A DNA stretch of 16,892 bases from JABCPE02 sp963530895 (GTDB lineage: Bacteria; Bacteroidota; Bacteroidia; Flavobacteriales; Weeksellaceae): assembly GCA_963530895.1 (NCBI GenBank), contig CAUSFO010000034.1, positions 1 through 16,892 on the forward strand. The letters are read 5' to 3'. This document shows positions 15,224 through 16,892 of the stretch, piece by piece (position 1 is the first letter of the stretch; each line of letters opens with the position of its first letter). Below the pieces are notes generated by a model that was not told where the DNA came from, did not search any database, and saw only the letters and a program-made list of their open reading frames with translations. A program made the position numbers and the translations under genes.

Positions 15224-15255
15224 AGCACTAAGGCAGGGGCTATTGTCTTAGTGCT
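15224..15255 (+). promoter_or_regulatory. Stable hairpin between the lipoprotein and PepSY genes
   Basis: AGCACTAAGGCA (15224-15235) pairs with TGTCTTAGTGCT (15244-15255), 12 pairs with one G-T wobble, around the loop GGGGCTAT. It is followed by TCTTTC and not by a clean T-run, so it is a weak terminator at best. It could be an attenuator, a partial terminator that lowers PepSY expression, or an mRNA-processing or stability element. Confidence 0.6.
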
Positions 15256-15275
15256 TCTTTCATCAAATCATCAAT

Positions 15276-16472
15276 ATGGGAAAACTACGCAAAATTCTCA
15301 TCCGTAAAAGGCGCAAGGATGAAAGCTTCTTCAAATACACCATGGGGCTGTTCCACCTCTGGGGGGCGCTGGTTTCTTTTCTGGTCATCTGCACCATCTG
15401 CCTTACGGGGTGCATCTACGCTTTCAAAACGCAGATTATAGACCTTTATAATTACGACAAAGTTTTTATCAAAAGCGCTGATACGCCCATCGATGTAAAC
15501 AAAATTCAGGAAGATTTTACCCAAAAGGGCAGAAACATCACCTCGCTTTTCATCCCAAAAGACAAGAGCAGAAGCTGGAGCATTTCTTACACAGATGCGC
15601 AGGGCTACCTGCATTCCACTTATTTTAATCCCTATACTATGGAAGAGCTCGGCGCCCAAGACCACAGTTTAGACGGCTTTTTTGAGACTGTGCTTGGTCT
15701 GCACCGGAACCTTCTCTTGGGCAGTTTTGGGCGACAGATAGTGGGCGGTTCGGTCATTATTTTTGTGTTACTGCTTTTCTCGGGCTTTGTGCTGTGGCTT
15801 CCGAAAAGGCTCAAATTCCTAAAAGAAAGCCTTACGGTAAAATTCAGTGCTAAATTCCAGAGAATCAATTATGACCTGCACAGGACTATGGGCATCTATT
15901 CCATGGTTTTCCTTCTGTTGATAGCCGTTACGGGGCTTTATGTAACCTATCCATGGGTCAAAAATGCCATCATCACTTCTCTCGGCGGGGAGTCTCTCTC
16001 GGAAATAAATGCCGATAAAACTGCTCCCGAAGAAGATGATGAATTTGCAAAACTGATGGAGGACATGCTCGCCCAGCAGGACGAAAAAGAAAACACGGAT
16101 GTAAATTCCGTTCCGCTGAGCCAAATTCTCACCGAAATACAGAAACACCTCAACTATGAGGGGAATACCACCATCATCCTGCCAAATGCAGAAAGCCCGC
16201 GCTACCAGATTACGAAAATCAACTCGGAGAATACTCTCGGAGCGATGTTTACCGATGAAATAAGCCTTGACAAAACGGGACAACTGAAATCCAAAGACCT
16301 CTTTGCCGACAAACCGCTGAGCAAACAGTTCACCATGATAGCCCGTCCTCTGCACACCGGCGAAATCATGGGACTACCCAGCATTATTTTCTACTTCTTC
16401 ATGTCCCTCATCGGGTTTCTTCTGCCCGTAACAGGGCTGATGATCTGGTGGAACAGAGTGAAAAAGCAATAA
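15276..16472 (+). CDS. PepSY-associated membrane protein, siderophore-reductase-like
   Basis: A 398-residue inner-membrane protein with four predicted helices at about residues 26-50, 157-175, 205-226 and 366-391. Two periplasmic PepSY-type regions lie between helices 1 and 2 and between 3 and 4. Histidines near helix ends, H27 (FHLW), H143 (GLHRNLLLG), H202 (DLHRTMG) and H360 (RPLHTGEIMG), are at positions expected for heme b ligation in PiuB/FoxB/FpvG-like proteins, which reduce or release siderophore-bound iron; the heme assignment is inference. The loop at 248-275 is strongly acidic. It is the last gene of the iron module, 79 bases after the lipoprotein, and its stop codon lies inside the hairpin at 16468-16498. 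Confidence 0.88.
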   Translation: MGKLRKILIRKRRKDESFFKYTMGLFHLWGALVSFLVICTICLTGCIYAFKTQIIDLYNYDKVFIKSADTPIDVNKIQEDFTQKGRNITSLFIPKDKSRSWSISYTDAQGYLHSTYFNPYTMEELGAQDHSLDGFFETVLGLHRNLLLGSFGRQIVGGSVIIFVLLLFSGFVLWLPKRLKFLKESLTVKFSAKFQRINYDLHRTMGIYSMVFLLLIAVTGLYVTYPWVKNAIITSLGGESLSEINADKTAPEEDDEFAKLMEDMLAQQDEKENTDVNSVPLSQILTEIQKHLNYEGNTTIILPNAESPRYQITKINSENTLGAMFTDEISLDKTGQLKSKDLFADKPLSKQFTMIARPLHTGEIMGLPSIIFYFFMSLIGFLLPVTGLMIWWNRVKKQ

Positions 16473-16498
16473 GCATAGAAATATTTTCTATGCTTATT
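16468..16498. terminator. Perfect 14-pair hairpin overlapping the PepSY stop codon
   Basis: AATAAGCATAGAAA (16468-16481) pairs fully with TTTCTATGCTTATT (16485-16498) around a three-base loop. The TAA stop at 16470-16472 is in the left arm. On the plus strand it is followed by A residues, so it is not a classical terminator in that direction. It may block 3' exonuclease decay or act with the second hairpin 10 bases downstream. Confidence 0.6.
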
Positions 16499-16548
16499 AA
16501 AAAAAATTCTATGCCTATAAAATTAGGAACTTATAGGCATAGGTTTTT
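16499..16548. terminator. Bidirectional terminator between the PepSY and HU genes
   Basis: CTATGCCTATAA (16509-16520) pairs perfectly with TTATAGGCATAG (16531-16542) around a ten-base loop. On the plus strand GTTTTT follows (16543-16548). On the minus strand the stem is followed by AATTTTTTTT (16508-16499). Both are good intrinsic-terminator tails for the two convergent genes. Confidence 0.85.
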
Positions 16549-16572
16549 AATTAATGGAAATCCAGCGTATCC

Positions 16573-16845
16573 CTACTTGCTTATTTTTTCATAGGTGAGC
16601 GTCGCTAGAGTATCTTTGATGTCTTTCCCTGGGGTAAAGATTACTTTCACCTGTTTGATGCTTGCTGCGGTCACTTCCTTTTCTGTAGCTTTCCCCTCAC
16701 TGCTGAAACTCACACGGAGGCTTCCCAGCTCCCCAATGCGTACTATCTGCCTGTCTGCCAGAGCATCTTTCATCACATCTACCAAGGCATAGAGCACAGC
16801 GCGGATGTCTGCCCCGCTTACTGTAGAGATTTTTTCTATATCTCT
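16573..16845 (-). CDS. HU-family DNA-binding protein, 5' end missing
   Basis: The visible 90 residues run from RDIEKISTVSGADIRAVLYA to the terminal YEKISK and match the C-terminal two thirds of the Bacteroidota HU-like family. They include the ALADRQIVRIGELGSLRV core and the VIFTPGKDIKDTL strand. Full-length members have a longer N-terminal part and an ATG. Here the frame runs into the 47-base repeat at 16846 and meets TAA nine codons further upstream, without a credible start. The GTG at 16797 is internal to the conserved helix and an unlikely start. The gene therefore appears cut by the repeat, either truly or by a chimeric junction. HU proteins bend and compact DNA. It is convergent with the PepSY gene. 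Confidence 0.82.
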   Translation of the reverse strand, partial: RDIEKISTVSGADIRAVLYALVDVMKDALADRQIVRIGELGSLRVSFSSEGKATEKEVTAASIKQVKVIFTPGKDIKDTLATLTYEKISK

Positions 16846-16892
16846 GGTAAGCCTCGAAGAAATTTTCGGATATTAGACCTTGTCTAAACAAA
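16846..16892 (+). repeat. Right copy of the 47-base direct repeat, at the window end
   Basis: This is an exact copy of 12175-12221, carrying the last nine codons of the M16 peptidase gene, its stop and the start of the following intergenic DNA. The match begins at 16846 and continues to the last base, so its true length is unknown. It replaces the expected 5' part of the HU gene. Confidence 0.95.

Noticed and set aside
15819..16355. 178-codon minus-strand frame inside the PepSY gene
   Set aside because: It is antisense to a conserved membrane protein, with no family resemblance and no regulatory signals.
16697..16891. 64-codon minus-strand frame across the HU/repeat junction
   Set aside because: It is out of frame with the clear HU protein and has an arginine/cysteine-rich shadow composition.

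Overview
The window looks like chromosomal DNA of a Bacteroidota species, most likely Flavobacteriia and perhaps the Weeksellaceae/Chryseobacterium group; the finer placement is inferred from protein resemblance only. Support comes from AT-rich intergenic DNA, TAnnTTTG-type -7 promoter elements in front of several genes, A-rich leaders without strong Shine-Dalgarno sites, and the gene content: a TonB-dependent receptor, a PldA homologue, YceI, TIGR02757 and a Bacteroidota-type HU protein.

Layout. (1) Bases 1-236 hold a frameshifted remnant of an IS1595/ISXO2-type transposase running off the left edge. (2) 237-2680 is a tight plus-strand cluster: MBL-fold hydrolase, YcxB-like membrane protein, CoaE and a hotdog acyl-CoA thioesterase. 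(3) 2735-2983 is a small secreted repeat protein gene broken by an in-frame stop, ending in a terminator. (4) 3089-4082 is a yjdM-YceI lipoprotein pair with its own promoter and terminator. (5) pheS (4197-5210) has its own promoter and shares a bidirectional terminator with convergent deoC. (6) 5248-9152 is a minus-strand block transcribed rnz, pldA, TIGR02757, DUF4268-like and deoC; deoC has its own promoter almost on top of its start codon. (7) 9281-12205 is a long secreted M16 metallopeptidase. (8) 12326-16472 is an iron/siderophore uptake module: TonB-dependent receptor, a lipoprotein with Spy/CpxP-like LSxEQ motifs in two internal copies, and a four-helix PepSY protein resembling inner-membrane siderophore reductases. 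(9) 16573-16845 is the 3' part of a minus-strand HU-family gene, convergent with the iron module across two hairpins.

The genes that plausibly work together are those of the iron module: the receptor imports a ferric chelate across the outer membrane, the PepSY protein would reduce or release the iron at the inner membrane, and the lipoprotein between them has an unknown periplasmic role. Most other genes are housekeeping (CoaE, PheS, DeoC, RNase Z).

The most unusual structural signal is a 47-base exact direct repeat. The last 47 bases of the window (16846-16892) copy 12175-12221, which is the 3' tail of the M16 gene and the DNA just after it. The two copies flank the whole iron module, and the right-hand copy interrupts the HU reading frame. 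It could be a tandem-duplication junction, an insertion or attachment-site duplication, or a chimeric sequence end. I see no CRISPR array, tRNA, rRNA or convincing defence system.
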